Under the pieces are notes generated by a model. That model had not been told where the DNA came from and did no database searches. It saw only the letters and a list, made by a program, of their open reading frames with translations. This document shows positions 35,250 to 44,468 of a stretch of DNA of 64,000 bases, one piece after another. Source of the DNA: Candidatus Limnocylindrales bacterium (GTDB lineage: Bacteria; Desulfobacterota; Binatia; UBA1149; CAITLU01); contig DATNBU010000042.1 in the NCBI GenBank assembly GCA_035571835.1, positions 35,359 to 99,358 on the forward strand, written 5' to 3'. Position numbers and translations under genes: made by a program. The number at the start of each line of letters is the position of its first letter. Position 1 is the first letter of the stretch.

Positions 35250-36425
35250 TCAGCGCCTGAGCTCGGTCAGCTTCGGCTCGGCGTGCGTGTCGCCGGGCTG
35301 TCGGGCGGGCTTCCAGTCGACGTAGGTAACGAATCGCGGGCTCGCATGCTCGCCATGCTCGTCGAACACCACGGCCTCGACGTCGCGAGGCTCATCGAGC
35401 AGCACCAGCGCGCCATCCGGATCGACGACGAGAGCCGTGCTCCACGCTTCCGCAATCGCAGCGTTGCGGGCCACGACCGTGGCCTGCCGGTCGCTTTCGA
35501 CGAAGCGGCCGCTGCGCGGATCGACGATCGGCGGCCGCGGATCGTCGCTGCGGCGATGCGCGCGCGCGGTCGACATCGACATGTCGCGCAGCGCGACCGA
35601 CCCGGCCATCGACCTTCCGCGCGGCACCCACACGCGAACCGGAGGTTCGCCGGCCGGCGGTCCGATCACGAGCATCGTCGTATCGGCGAATGCCAGCAGA
35701 GCCGACGTCGTTCCCCCTGCCCTCAGCGCGACCGCCATTCGTTCGAGGACGTAGCCGCGCACGATCGCGGAAAAATCCACCGACATGCCGGCGCTCGGCA
35801 GCTCGACGCGATTCGGAGGATGAAGCACGATCTTGTCGGCGCCGACGAGCGACAGCGCCTCGTCCATACTGAAGCTCCCACCTGCGGCAGGCGGCTGGCT
35901 GAAGCTTCCGCTCGCAGCCGGCGGCTGGCCGAAGCTTCCGTCTGCGGCAGTGTGCTGCTCGCCGGGCGTCGCCGTTTCCGGACGGGCCGGCTGGCGGCGG
36001 CGCAGCAGCGGACCGATCGTCACGTCGAAAGCGTCTCCGGTCGAACGGGTCATCACCTGCGACAGCGCCAGCAGCCGATAGAGATCGAGCGGCACGGTAC
36101 GCACGCCGAGCCCCGCGCTCGCATTGAGCTTCCCGACGTCGTTGCCCTCGTTGCCCGGCATCAGCTCGGACTCGAGCACGGTCGCAACCGAGATCGCATC
36201 GCGGATACGGTTCTGCCCGGTTTCGAGATCCGGGCTGTCGACCGTGATCTCGAGCGACGCTCCGAGCAACGGATGGGTTTCCTTGACCTGTTCGGCACGC
36301 GCCGGTGCGCCGATGCACAGCAGTCTCACGGCAACTGCAGACGCGAGCGTCATCCGCGCGAGAGTCGTCCGCACGAGACTGATCGGGATGATGCGCGGTC
36401 GCCGCGGGATCGCGCGCGGATTCAT
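35250..36425 (-). CDS. ApbE-like FAD:protein FMN transferase, exported
   Basis: The 391-aa product has an export signal ending APARA, then ApbE motifs: MTRSTGDAFDVTIGPLL, LVGADKIVLHPPNRVEL, SVDFSAIVRGYVLERMA and VDPRSGRFVESDRQATVVA with AIAEAWSTALVV. ApbE covalently attaches FMN from FAD to Thr in respiratory proteins such as Na+-NQR and RnfG. The usual metal Asp and KG motif appear altered (FSAIVRG), and a 30-bp tandem repeat expands a loop near residues 160-185. ATG at 36425 overlaps the rhomboid stop (ATGA). Activity is uncertain given those changes. Confidence 0.8.
   Translation of the reverse strand: MNPRAIPRRPRIIPISLVRTTLARMTLASAVAVRLLCIGAPARAEQVKETHPLLGASLEITVDSPDLETGQNRIRDAISVATVLESELMPGNEGNDVGKLNASAGLGVRTVPLDLYRLLALSQVMTRSTGDAFDVTIGPLLRRRQPARPETATPGEQHTAADGSFGQPPAASGSFSQPPAAGGSFSMDEALSLVGADKIVLHPPNRVELPSAGMSVDFSAIVRGYVLERMAVALRAGGTTSALLAFADTTMLVIGPPAGEPPVRVWVPRGRSMAGSVALRDMSMSTARAHRRSDDPRPPIVDPRSGRFVESDRQATVVARNAAIAEAWSTALVVDPDGALVLLDEPRDVEAVVFDEHGEHASPRFVTYVDWKPARQPGDTHAEPKLTELRR
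35869..35958. repeat. Intragenic 30-bp tandem repeat in the ApbE-like gene
   Basis: There are three 30-bp units (35869-35898, 35899-35928, 35929-35958), the first two being near-identical. In the protein they read as consecutive GSFxQPPAAx units, a flexible Gly/Pro/Gln loop. The unit is a multiple of three, so copy-number changes would keep frame. Confidence 0.85.
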
Positions 36426-37171
36426 CTGGTGTACACCCCGAGCGCGCGGCGATGCGCCGCCACCCGTACCGGATCGCGAAACACGAAAGACAGCACGTAC
36501 CCGGCGGCGAATCCGCCGACATGCGCCCAGAATGCGACGCCGCCGCCTTCGGCCTGGAGCGTCGGAATGCCTCCGAGAACCTGCAGCAGGAACCAATACC
36601 CGAGCACGACGAGCGCCGGCACTGCTGCACGCGTCACGAAGAATCCCAGGAAGATCAGCATCTGCACGCGCGCACGCGGATACAGCGATGCATAGGCGCC
36701 CATGACGCCGCCGATCGCTCCGGAGGCTCCCACCATCGGAATCGGGCTTGCCGGATTCGAGATGGTCTGCGCGAGCGCAGCGGCCAGGCCGCACAGCAGA
36801 TAGAACGCGATGAAGCGCGCGCTACCCATCGAATCCTCGACGTTGTTGCCGAAGATCCACAGGAACCACATGTTGCCGAGCAGATGGAACCAGCCGCCGT
36901 GAAGGAACATCGAAAGGATCGGCGACAGCCAGTTGGCCGACGCATGGTTCACTTCACAGACCGAGCCTGCGCTCACCTGGATCTGCAGGCCATCGGGGGC
37001 GAGACCGAGCAGCTCGCCGGGAATCAGGCCGAGACTGCACACCGACCGCGTCAGCAGCGGCTCGGAGCCGGCACCCTGAAGCGCGAACCACGCGAGGATG
37101 TTGGCCACGACCAGGGTCACGGTCATGACCGGGGTAGAGAACGTCGGGTTGTCGTCGCGAAGCGGAAACAT
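36422..37171 (-). CDS. Rhomboid-family intramembrane serine protease
   Basis: The 249-aa protein has six or so membrane helices and catalytic residues Ser150 in GASGAIGG and His217 in AHVGGFAAG, with HGGWFHLLGNMWFLWIFGNNVED (91-113) as the loop and second helix motif. It cleaves membrane-spanning substrates. ATG at 37171 begins MFPLRDDNP. Its stop overlaps the ApbE-like start (4 nt), linking the two in one operon; the substrate is unknown. Confidence 0.92.
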   Translation of the reverse strand: MFPLRDDNPTFSTPVMTVTLVVANILAWFALQGAGSEPLLTRSVCSLGLIPGELLGLAPDGLQIQVSAGSVCEVNHASANWLSPILSMFLHGGWFHLLGNMWFLWIFGNNVEDSMGSARFIAFYLLCGLAAALAQTISNPASPIPMVGASGAIGGVMGAYASLYPRARVQMLIFLGFFVTRAAVPALVVLGYWFLLQVLGGIPTLQAEGGGVAFWAHVGGFAAGYVLSFVFRDPVRVAAHRRALGVYTR

Positions 37172-37282
37172 CGGGCTCGGCCGCGCGCATGCTAGCCGCG
37201 ACGTCGCGCCAACGCTCGCGACAGAGCGCGGCCCTACACCCCCGACGGACTCGAAGGCTGCGCACACAGCGCAGCGTTCAGC

Positions 37283-38146
37283 TCAGAAAACCGGACCGAG
37301 TGTTCCTGCCAGCCATGCGCCGGGGCTGCCCAGCGTGCGCTGACCACCGCCGCCGATCGCGGCTGCGGTTCCGGTGCAGAGATTCAAATTTCCGCCGCTG
37401 ACGGCGGATGCGCCGCCGTTGCACACGTTGTGGGTCCCGGCCGAGATGCTGCAGCTGCGCCCGAGCGTGCGGTTGTTCTCGCCGGCCAGCACCACAGAGG
37501 TTTCTCCGTCGGCCTGGTTGTTCTGCCCGCCGACGACGACCGCGCCGTTGCCGTCGGTGCTGTTGCCGGTTCCGCCGAGCACGGATGCCGTGTTGCCGGT
37601 GATCTCGTTGTCTTCGCCGGCGACGATGCCGCCGTAGGTCGGATAGCTGTGGTCTCTTCCGATCACGAGGTTGTGCGAGCCCGTCTTCTTGTCGTTACCG
37701 TTGGATTCATCGTAGCCGATGATCACATTGCCGGTTCCGTTGATGTCGCCGTCGGTTGCGCCTTCGCCGCTGACGACCTGGAAGTTCATGCCTGTCAGCA
37801 TGAGGTTGTTGCCCACGATCGTCACATGGGCGAGCAGCGCTTCGACCGCGGCCAGGCGCGTCTCGAGCTGCGCGCACTGGTCGGTACAGACGAGCTCGAC
37901 CGGTTGTCCGACCGCAGCTTTCAGGACCCGCTGCGCATCGCTCGTCGTGATCTTGTCGTCCGCATTGACGTCGCCGCAGACCTGCGCGAACGCCGGCGTG
38001 ACGAAGGCGCCGCATACGAGCGCAGCCGCCAGCGTGACACGCCGTGCCACAGCGGCCGGCCGCTGCATGGACCGGGCGGGCACTGGTACTGCCGGACTGG
38101 TCGGGAACTGGCGCTCGAAACGATTTGTGCTTGCCGGTCTGCTCAC
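37283..38146 (-). CDS. Secreted protein with dockerin-like and head-repeat (trimeric autotransporter-like) region
   Basis: The 287-aa product has a Gly-poor N-terminus and a signal-like segment ending PAFA, then a dockerin-like calcium loop (CGDVNADDKITTSDAQRVLK), a short coiled coil (DQCAQLETRLAAVEALLAH) and a C-terminal region of about ten GG-N repeats such as GGTGNSTDGNGAVVVGG, resembling YadA-type head repeats. It is probably a surface protein that assembles as an oligomer. GTG at 38146 is preferred (GGAGA upstream). No outer-membrane anchor is seen, so secretion is inferred. Confidence 0.7.
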   Translation of the reverse strand: MSRPASTNRFERQFPTSPAVPVPARSMQRPAAVARRVTLAAALVCGAFVTPAFAQVCGDVNADDKITTSDAQRVLKAAVGQPVELVCTDQCAQLETRLAAVEALLAHVTIVGNNLMLTGMNFQVVSGEGATDGDINGTGNVIIGYDESNGNDKKTGSHNLVIGRDHSYPTYGGIVAGEDNEITGNTASVLGGTGNSTDGNGAVVVGGQNNQADGETSVVLAGENNRTLGRSCSISAGTHNVCNGGASAVSGGNLNLCTGTAAAIGGGGQRTLGSPGAWLAGTLGPVF

Positions 38147-38276
38147 CGTGATGTCTCCGTAACCGTCTTTGCGGGAAATGATTTCCGAGCGGCCATCATA
38201 GTAACGGGCCGCGTATGCTGTCCAGCTTGTTCGCCTCCGCATACCCACAATCCGGCGAACTGCTGGTCCCGGTCGG

Positions 38277-39557
38277 TCATTCCGCCCGGCAGACGAGCCC
38301 CTTCAAGTATGCGCCTTCGGGAAATGCGAGCAGCACCGGATGATCGGACGCCTGCGCGAGCTTCTCGACGATCACGACGTTCCTGCGCGCGTCCACCGCC
38401 GAATCGGCCACGATCTTCTGGAAGAGCTCGTTCGTCATCTGGCCGGAGCACGAGAACGTCAGCAGGATTCCGCCCGGCCTCAGCAGTTTCAGGGCCAGCA
38501 GGTTGATGTCCTTGTAGCCGCGCGCGGCCTTGTCGAGATGCGCCCTGGCATCGGCGAATTTGGGCGGATCGAGCACGATCGCGTCGAACGTCCGGCGCGA
38601 ATCGCGAAAGCGGCGGAGAACCGTGAACACATCGCCGTGAATCTGGTCGTAACGGGCCGGATCGAGCGCGTTGGCTTCGACGTTGGCGCGCGCAAGCTCG
38701 AGCGCGGAAGCCGACGTGTCGACGTCGACCACCGAAGCGGCGCCGCCGGCCAGCGCCGCCACCGAAAAACCGCCGGTGTATGCGAAGGCGTTGAGCACAT
38801 CGCGTCCACGGCACCAGCGCGCGGCCGCTTCGCGCCCGCGGCGCTGGTCCAGGTAGAAGCCTGTCTTGTGCCCCTCGCGAACATCCACGCGATACCGGCA
38901 GCCGTTTTCGAGGATCGTGATCGCCGGCGGCGGCTCGATGCCGGCCAGCAGACCGCAGCTCGGCGCCAATCCTTCCTTGTCGCGAACGTCCGCGTCCGAA
39001 CGCTCGTAGACGGACCGCACGCCGCGGATCGCGGCCAGCACCTGGACGATCTCGCGCTGCCAGCGATGCGTTCCAGCCGAAAGAAACTGGCACACGAGCG
39101 TATCGTCGTAACGGTCGACGACGAGCCCCGGCAGTCCGTCGGATTCGCCGTGGATCAGTCGGATCGCATTGTCTTCGCCGTTCCATCCCGGAAGGGCCGG
39201 AAGGGATCGTTCCTCGGCCGCCGCGTTCATGGCCGCGCCGGCCGCAGCGTCGTGATTGCCTGCGACGGCGCGGCGCAGCTCGATCGCACGTACGATACGT
39301 CGGCGAAAAAAATCCTCGTCGACGGCTTCGTCGTCGTCGAAGGTCCATACGCGGGCGCGAATCTGCGACTCGGGCGACCAGGCGGCCCTCGCAAGAAACT
39401 CGCCGCCGGTCGAGAACACATCCACGGTCTGGCCGGAGCTCGCGCGCTGCGGCTCTTCGAGGATTGCGCCCGAGAACACCCATGGATGGCGCCTCAGCAG
39501 CGATTTTTCCTTGCCGGGCGCGAGCCGGACGGCAGGATGATGGGAATCTGCCGTCAC
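38277..39557 (-). CDS. rlmI: 23S rRNA (cytosine-C5) methyltransferase RlmI-like
   Basis: The 426-aa protein has an N-terminal PUA domain (LAPGKEKSLLRRHPWVFSGAI), the RlmI/RlmK-type middle domain (GLPGLVVDRYDDTLVCQFLS) and a Rossmann methyltransferase core (VLNAFAYTGGFSVAALAGGA; DAIVLDPPKFADARAHLDKA; FSCSGQM). RlmI methylates C1962 of 23S rRNA in E. coli. It starts at a GTG (39557). It lies between the dockerin-type protein and a secreted Cys-rich protein on the same strand, without clear operon ties. Confidence 0.88.
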   Translation of the reverse strand: MTADSHHPAVRLAPGKEKSLLRRHPWVFSGAILEEPQRASSGQTVDVFSTGGEFLARAAWSPESQIRARVWTFDDDEAVDEDFFRRRIVRAIELRRAVAGNHDAAAGAAMNAAAEERSLPALPGWNGEDNAIRLIHGESDGLPGLVVDRYDDTLVCQFLSAGTHRWQREIVQVLAAIRGVRSVYERSDADVRDKEGLAPSCGLLAGIEPPPAITILENGCRYRVDVREGHKTGFYLDQRRGREAAARWCRGRDVLNAFAYTGGFSVAALAGGAASVVDVDTSASALELARANVEANALDPARYDQIHGDVFTVLRRFRDSRRTFDAIVLDPPKFADARAHLDKAARGYKDINLLALKLLRPGGILLTFSCSGQMTNELFQKIVADSAVDARRNVVIVEKLAQASDHPVLLAFPEGAYLKGLVCRAE

Positions 39558-39590
39558 AGGAGTCAGGTTCGGATCACGAGGGCCCGCAGG

Positions 39591-40286
39591 CTACTCGAAC
39601 ACGTCTCCGCACTGGCACGCGCCGCTGACTTCGATGCAGCTCTGGCTGCCGGCGCACTGCCCGTAACAGTTGGGCGGCCCGGCAACGAAGCCGCACGACG
39701 CGAATGGTTCGAAGATCTGGCACACGCAGGCGCCGGAGTCTTCGATGCAGGCCGAGTCCGAATTGCCGCACGTGCCGTCGCAGTTCGGCGCGGTCGCCGC
39801 CGTGCAGTCGCGCGGCGGGCCGTGAACAGTGGTCGTGGTCGTCGTGGTCGGAGGCGGAGGTCCGATCACCGCAGGCGCGCAGATCGTCGACGTGCGCAGT
39901 GCAGTGACGGTCCGGGTTCCGAACTGGTCGCTCATCTCGAGCGATTCGGGCAGCGACTCGGACGGACAGCGCAGGCTGTAGCAGAGGAACGCGTTGGAGA
40001 GCTCGGCGCCGGGTACTTCGGCCGCCGGTGCGTCGGTTGCGAGCAGATCCTTCTCGACAGCGAAACAGAGCTGGCGGCTTTTGACCTTGATCGTGCAGTC
40101 GGCGTCGAGCCCGAATACCGAGTCATCGAGCGGTCGCAGATCGGCGGTCGCATGGAAGGACGAAGGGTCCTTGATCTTGTAGCACTTGAGATGGTCGTGA
40201 AGCGCGGCCGGGGCGGCCAGCGGAAAAGCGCACACGGCAAGCGTGGCGAACATCGCAATCGAACCGGCACGGTGAATCCGAAGCAT
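39591..40286 (-). CDS. Secreted Cys-rich protein with poly-Thr linker
   Basis: The 231-aa product has a signal peptide ending APAA, an N-terminal domain starting LHDHLKCYKIKDPS (a short Cys-containing module I associate with DUF7450), a poly-Pro/Thr linker (PPPPTTTTTTTVHGPP) and a C-terminal Cys-rich module of CxC pattern (CNCGNSDSACIEDSGACVC-like). It is extracellular and probably disulfide-rich. The linker and Cys modules recur in secreted proteins of related bacteria. ATG at 40286 begins MLRIHRAG. Function unknown. Confidence 0.7.
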   Translation of the reverse strand: MLRIHRAGSIAMFATLAVCAFPLAAPAALHDHLKCYKIKDPSSFHATADLRPLDDSVFGLDADCTIKVKSRQLCFAVEKDLLATDAPAAEVPGAELSNAFLCYSLRCPSESLPESLEMSDQFGTRTVTALRTSTICAPAVIGPPPPTTTTTTTVHGPPRDCTAATAPNCDGTCGNSDSACIEDSGACVCQIFEPFASCGFVAGPPNCYGQCAGSQSCIEVSGACQCGDVFE

Positions 40287-40521
40287 TGGCGCCCCTCCCT
40301 GCAAACGGCATCGTCGAAGTCGGAGTGGCCGGCGGATGGTCGAGCGGACCGCGAGCAGTCGCGACGATGACGACGCGGGCGCACAATTGCTCACGTCCGG
40401 AGCGTTGTCCACCGGCTGCGGACGCGGGCTTTGCGCCCCGCGCATGCAGGGCGTGCTGCGACGGCCGGAGTCCGCTCGACGCGGTCTTGCGATCGAAACA
40501 CGGCCCGCCATACTGCGCGCG

Positions 40522-42510
40522 ATGGCGGGCGGCGACGCACAGAACCTCGATGCGCTCGCCGCGGCACTCGGCGTTACCCGCAGCTACCACGATGGAACAG
40601 GGCAGTTTCGTCGCGCATGCGACGAAGCGGTGCTCGCGGTCGTACGCGCGCTCGGTGCGCCGGTCGAACGCATCGAAGACGCCGGCGAGGCATTGCGGGC
40701 GGTCGAAGACCGCCACGCGCGCCCGTCGATGCCCGCGGTCGCGGCAATCGCCGAACGATCCGGTGGAGTCGTGCAGTTTCCGGCCTTGCGCGAATCGGCC
40801 GGCGGCGCGCGCGCAAACGCGACGCTCGTGCTCGAAAGCGGTGAGTCGCAACCGCTGCGCATCGCCGGCGCCGCGGCGCAGATTCCACGCGAGACTCCGG
40901 TCGGGCTCCATCACGTCGACGTCGAGCACGGCTCCGATCGGCTGCGCACGAACGTGCTCGTGTTTCCGGCGCATCTTCCGGAGATCGCGAGAAGCTGGTG
41001 CGTGTTCGCACCGCTTTATGCGCTGCGCGTCGATGGAAAGGTGCTCTCGACGTACGGCGACCTCGCAAAGCTTTCCGAATGGGTCGCAGGCGGCGCGAAG
41101 CGGAGCAGCCGCCATCGCGACACCACGCTCGTCGGCACGCTGCCGCTGCTCGCGTGTTTTTTCGAGGAGCCGTTCGAGCCGAGCCCGTACTCGCCGATCA
41201 GCCGCTCGTTCTGGAGCGAAGTCTATGTCGACCCGTCGGCTTCGCCGGAAGCGGTCGCCGGCCGATCCGCGGCGCCGATCGCCGGGGCTTCGGCCACACC
41301 ATGCGCGGCTCCGTTTCGCGCCGATTATCGCCGCGCAATGCGCGAGCGCCGGCACGAGCTCGAGGCGCTGCTCGTCGCGCTCGATTCGCGCGGAGGCGTG
41401 CGCCGCGAAGCATTCGAACGGCTGCTCGAAGAAGACGGCGAGCTTGCCACCTACGCATCGTTTCGCGCTGCGGTCGAGCTATACGGCACCACGTGGGAAC
41501 GCTGGCCGGCGCGCGCGCAGGCCGGCATGCTGCGCGCAGGCGTCGACTACGACGGCGAAGTCTTTCGCTATCACGCGTACGCACAGTGGCTGGCGCGCGA
41601 ACAGCTCGAGCGCGCAGCGTCGCAGAGCCCGGCCGGGCTCTACCTCGATCTCCCTCTCGGATCGCACCCGGGCGGCTACGATACGTGGCGTTACAAAGAG
41701 GATTTTGCGTGCGGCGTCTCGGTCGGCGCACCGCCCGACGCAGTGTTCGCGGGCGGACAGGACTGGGGCTTCCCTCCCCTTCATCCCGAACGCGCGCGCC
41801 GCGGTGGATATGCAGCGCTGCGCGCGGCGCTGCGCCACCATTTCGCCCACGCGTCCCTCGTGCGTGTCGATCACGTGATGGGTCTGCACCGGTCGTTCTG
41901 GATTCCGAACGGTTTCTCCGCCGCGGACGGCGTCTACGTCCGATCACCAAAAGACGAGCTGTGGGCGCTGCTCGCGATCGCCGCGGCGCAGGCGCGCGGC
42001 GGACGCGGTGCCGCGGTCGTCGGCGAGGATCTCGGAACGGTTCCGGACGAGGTCCGCGACGAGATGAGGACGCGCGGCGCGCTGCGCATGCACGTCGTGC
42101 CGTTCGAATGTCACGGTGATCACTGTGCACCGATCGTCCCTGCACCTCGCGACACCCTCGCGTGCCTCGGCACGCACGACATGGAGCCGTTCGCGAGCTG
42201 GTGGGACGCACCGTCGACACGCCGGGACGAGATTGCCGCCGGCCTCGGTTGCGAAGCGACTGCCGCGGCCGTTCTCCCGCGGCTTCTTTCGTGGCTGGCC
42301 GCCGGCGATGCGACCGTGTCGTGCGTCAATCTCGAGGATCTCTGGCTCGAGCGCGAACGCCAGAATCTTCCTGGTTCGCCGGCGGGTGACCAGAGCTGGC
42401 AGCGTCAGTTCGCCCGCGACTTCGACGACTTCGCGCGCGACCCGCGCATCCGCGAGCTTCTCGACGTCGCGCGCGGCGCCGCCGATCCCGTCCGCGAGCA
42501 GGCCGCATGA
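40522..42510 (+). CDS. malQ: 4-alpha-glucanotransferase (MalQ-like, GH77)
   Basis: The 662-aa protein has GH77 motifs: LVRVDHVMGLHRSFWIP (Asp), VVGEDLGTVPDEVRD (Glu) and LGTHDMEPFASWW (Asp), with ISRSFWSEVYVDPSA early. It transfers glucan chains between linear alpha-1,4-glucans. ATG at 40522 (MAGGDAQN) is chosen because the upstream in-frame sequence lacks family features; no strong ribosome binding site is seen. Its stop overlaps glgB by 4 nt (ATGA). Confidence 0.92.
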   Translation: MAGGDAQNLDALAAALGVTRSYHDGTGQFRRACDEAVLAVVRALGAPVERIEDAGEALRAVEDRHARPSMPAVAAIAERSGGVVQFPALRESAGGARANATLVLESGESQPLRIAGAAAQIPRETPVGLHHVDVEHGSDRLRTNVLVFPAHLPEIARSWCVFAPLYALRVDGKVLSTYGDLAKLSEWVAGGAKRSSRHRDTTLVGTLPLLACFFEEPFEPSPYSPISRSFWSEVYVDPSASPEAVAGRSAAPIAGASATPCAAPFRADYRRAMRERRHELEALLVALDSRGGVRREAFERLLEEDGELATYASFRAAVELYGTTWERWPARAQAGMLRAGVDYDGEVFRYHAYAQWLAREQLERAASQSPAGLYLDLPLGSHPGGYDTWRYKEDFACGVSVGAPPDAVFAGGQDWGFPPLHPERARRGGYAALRAALRHHFAHASLVRVDHVMGLHRSFWIPNGFSAADGVYVRSPKDELWALLAIAAAQARGGRGAAVVGEDLGTVPDEVRDEMRTRGALRMHVVPFECHGDHCAPIVPAPRDTLACLGTHDMEPFASWWDAPSTRRDEIAAGLGCEATAAAVLPRLLSWLAAGDATVSCVNLEDLWLERERQNLPGSPAGDQSWQRQFARDFDDFARDPRIRELLDVARGAADPVREQAA

Positions 42511-44468
42511 CCGGCGCACGCCGAAACGTCTCGCGAGCGGACGACGCCGTCCCCGCCGAAGCAGCCGCCTGCGCGCGCGTCTTCGGCGAACAGGACGCGT
42601 TCTTCTTCGGCGAAGGCTCGCACCGCCGGCTTTATGAGAAACTCGGAGCGCACCCGTGCCGGCATGGCGGAACCGACGGCACGCATTTCTCGGTCTGGGC
42701 GCCGAACGCAACGTCGGCAAGCGTCGTCGGTTCGTTCAACGGCTGGAATCCGGGCGCGCACCGGCTGAGCCCGTCACGGCCGAGCGGCATCTGGTCGGCA
42801 TTCATTCCCGGCGTGGGCCCGGGCGCGCTCTACAAGCTGCGCATCGAGAACGAAGGCGGTCGCGCGCGCGAAAAAGCCGATCCTTTTGCATTCTTCGCCG
42901 AGCAGCCGCCGCGCACGGCTTCGGTGGTCTGGAACCTCGACGATTACGAATGGAACGATTCGGACTGGATGAACACGCGCGGCGGCCGCAATGCGCGCAC
43001 GGCACCGATCTCGATCTACGAGATGCACCTCGGCTCGTGGCGCCGGCGCAAGGACGGCTGGTCGCTCGGCTACCGCGAGCTTGCCGATCCGCTCATCGAT
43101 CATCTTCGCACCAGCGGCTTCACGCACGTCGAGTTCATGCCGGTCATGGAGCATCCGTTCTACGGATCGTGGGGCTACCAGATCTCCGGATACTTCGCCG
43201 CGACCAGCCGCTACGGCACGCCGCAGGACCTCATGTATCTGGTCGACCGGCTGCACCAGGCCGGAATCGGCGTGATCCTGGACTGGGTTCCGTCGCATTT
43301 CCCGGAGGACGCGCACGGGCTCGCCGCGTTCGACGGCACGTGCCTGTTCGAGCATTCCGATCCGCGCCAGGGTTTTCATCCCGACTGGAAGAGCCTGGTC
43401 TTCAACTACGGGCGCCACGAAGTGCGCGCGTTCCTCATCAGCAACGCATTCTTCTGGCTCGACCGCTACCACGTCGACGGCATTCGCGTCGATGCGGTCG
43501 CCTCGATGCTCTATCTCGACTATTCGAGGGCGCCGGGTCAGTGGATTCCCAATCCGTCGGGTGGCCGCGAGAACTTCGAGGCTGTCCTGTTCCTTCGCGA
43601 GCTCAATGAAGCGGTCTACGCCGAGTATCCCGACGTCCAGACGTTCGCCGAGGAGTCGACGTCATGGCCGATGGTCTCGCGTCCGACGACCACCGGCGGG
43701 CTCGGATTCGGCTTCAAGTGGGACATGGGCTGGATGAACGACACGCTCCGCTACATCGCGCGCGATCCGTTTTTCCGGCACTACCATCACGGCGAGCTCG
43801 GATTCCGTTCGCTGTACGCGAACAGCGAGAACTTCGTGCTGCCGCTGTCGCACGACGAGGTCGTGCACGGCAAGCGCTCGCTCGCGTCCAAGATGCCGGG
43901 CGACGCCTGGCAGCGGCTCGCGAACCTGCGGCTCCTGTTCGCATACATGTGGGCGCTGCCCGGCAAGAAGCTCCTGTTCATGGGCGGCGAGATCGCGCAG
44001 CCGTACGAATGGAACCACGACGGCTCGCTCGATTGGACCGGCGTCGAAGCTGCGCCCGAGCGCCAGGCGGTGGCGCGCCTGGTCGGCGACCTGAACACCG
44101 TCTATCGCCGCGAAGCCGCGCTCCATGAAGGCGACTGCGAGCCGTACGGTTTCGAATGGATCGACGGCAGCGACGCGCGCGCGAGCACGATTTCGTTCGT
44201 GCGCTGGTCGTCGTCCCGGCACGCGCCGATCGTGGCCGCATTCAACTTCACACCGGTGCCACATCCGTGTTACCGCATCGGCTCGCCGCGGGCCGGAATC
44301 TGGCGCGAGATCCTCAACACGGATGCCGCCGATTACGGCGGGACCGGCTGGGGCAATCTCGGCGCGGTCGCGACCGAGGATGCACCGATGCACGGCAAGC
44401 CGTGCTCGATGGATCTGGTGCTGCCTCCTCTTGCCGGCGTGTGGCTGCGCTGGGAGGAACCGTGGTGA
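42507..44468 (+). CDS. glgB: 1,4-alpha-glucan branching enzyme
   Basis: The 653-aa GH13 protein has an N-terminal CBM48-like domain (THFSVWAPNATSASVVGSFNGW) and catalytic barrel motifs GYQISGYFAATSRYG, GIRVDAVASML (nucleophile Asp), QTFAEESTSW (Glu) and LPLSHDEVVHGK (transition-state Asp/His). It forms alpha-1,6 branches in glycogen. It overlaps malQ by 4 nt at its start and the GH57 gene at its end, so the operon is translationally coupled. Full length for the family. Confidence 0.95.
   Translation: MTGARRNVSRADDAVPAEAAACARVFGEQDAFFFGEGSHRRLYEKLGAHPCRHGGTDGTHFSVWAPNATSASVVGSFNGWNPGAHRLSPSRPSGIWSAFIPGVGPGALYKLRIENEGGRAREKADPFAFFAEQPPRTASVVWNLDDYEWNDSDWMNTRGGRNARTAPISIYEMHLGSWRRRKDGWSLGYRELADPLIDHLRTSGFTHVEFMPVMEHPFYGSWGYQISGYFAATSRYGTPQDLMYLVDRLHQAGIGVILDWVPSHFPEDAHGLAAFDGTCLFEHSDPRQGFHPDWKSLVFNYGRHEVRAFLISNAFFWLDRYHVDGIRVDAVASMLYLDYSRAPGQWIPNPSGGRENFEAVLFLRELNEAVYAEYPDVQTFAEESTSWPMVSRPTTTGGLGFGFKWDMGWMNDTLRYIARDPFFRHYHHGELGFRSLYANSENFVLPLSHDEVVHGKRSLASKMPGDAWQRLANLRLLFAYMWALPGKKLLFMGGEIAQPYEWNHDGSLDWTGVEAAPERQAVARLVGDLNTVYRREAALHEGDCEPYGFEWIDGSDARASTISFVRWSSSRHAPIVAAFNFTPVPHPCYRIGSPRAGIWREILNTDAADYGGTGWGNLGAVATEDAPMHGKPCSMDLVLPPLAGVWLRWEEPW

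Noticed and set aside
38340..40370. 676-aa open frame on the plus strand
   Set aside because: It runs antisense to rlmI and a secreted-protein gene and has no family motifs, typical of high-GC shadow frames.
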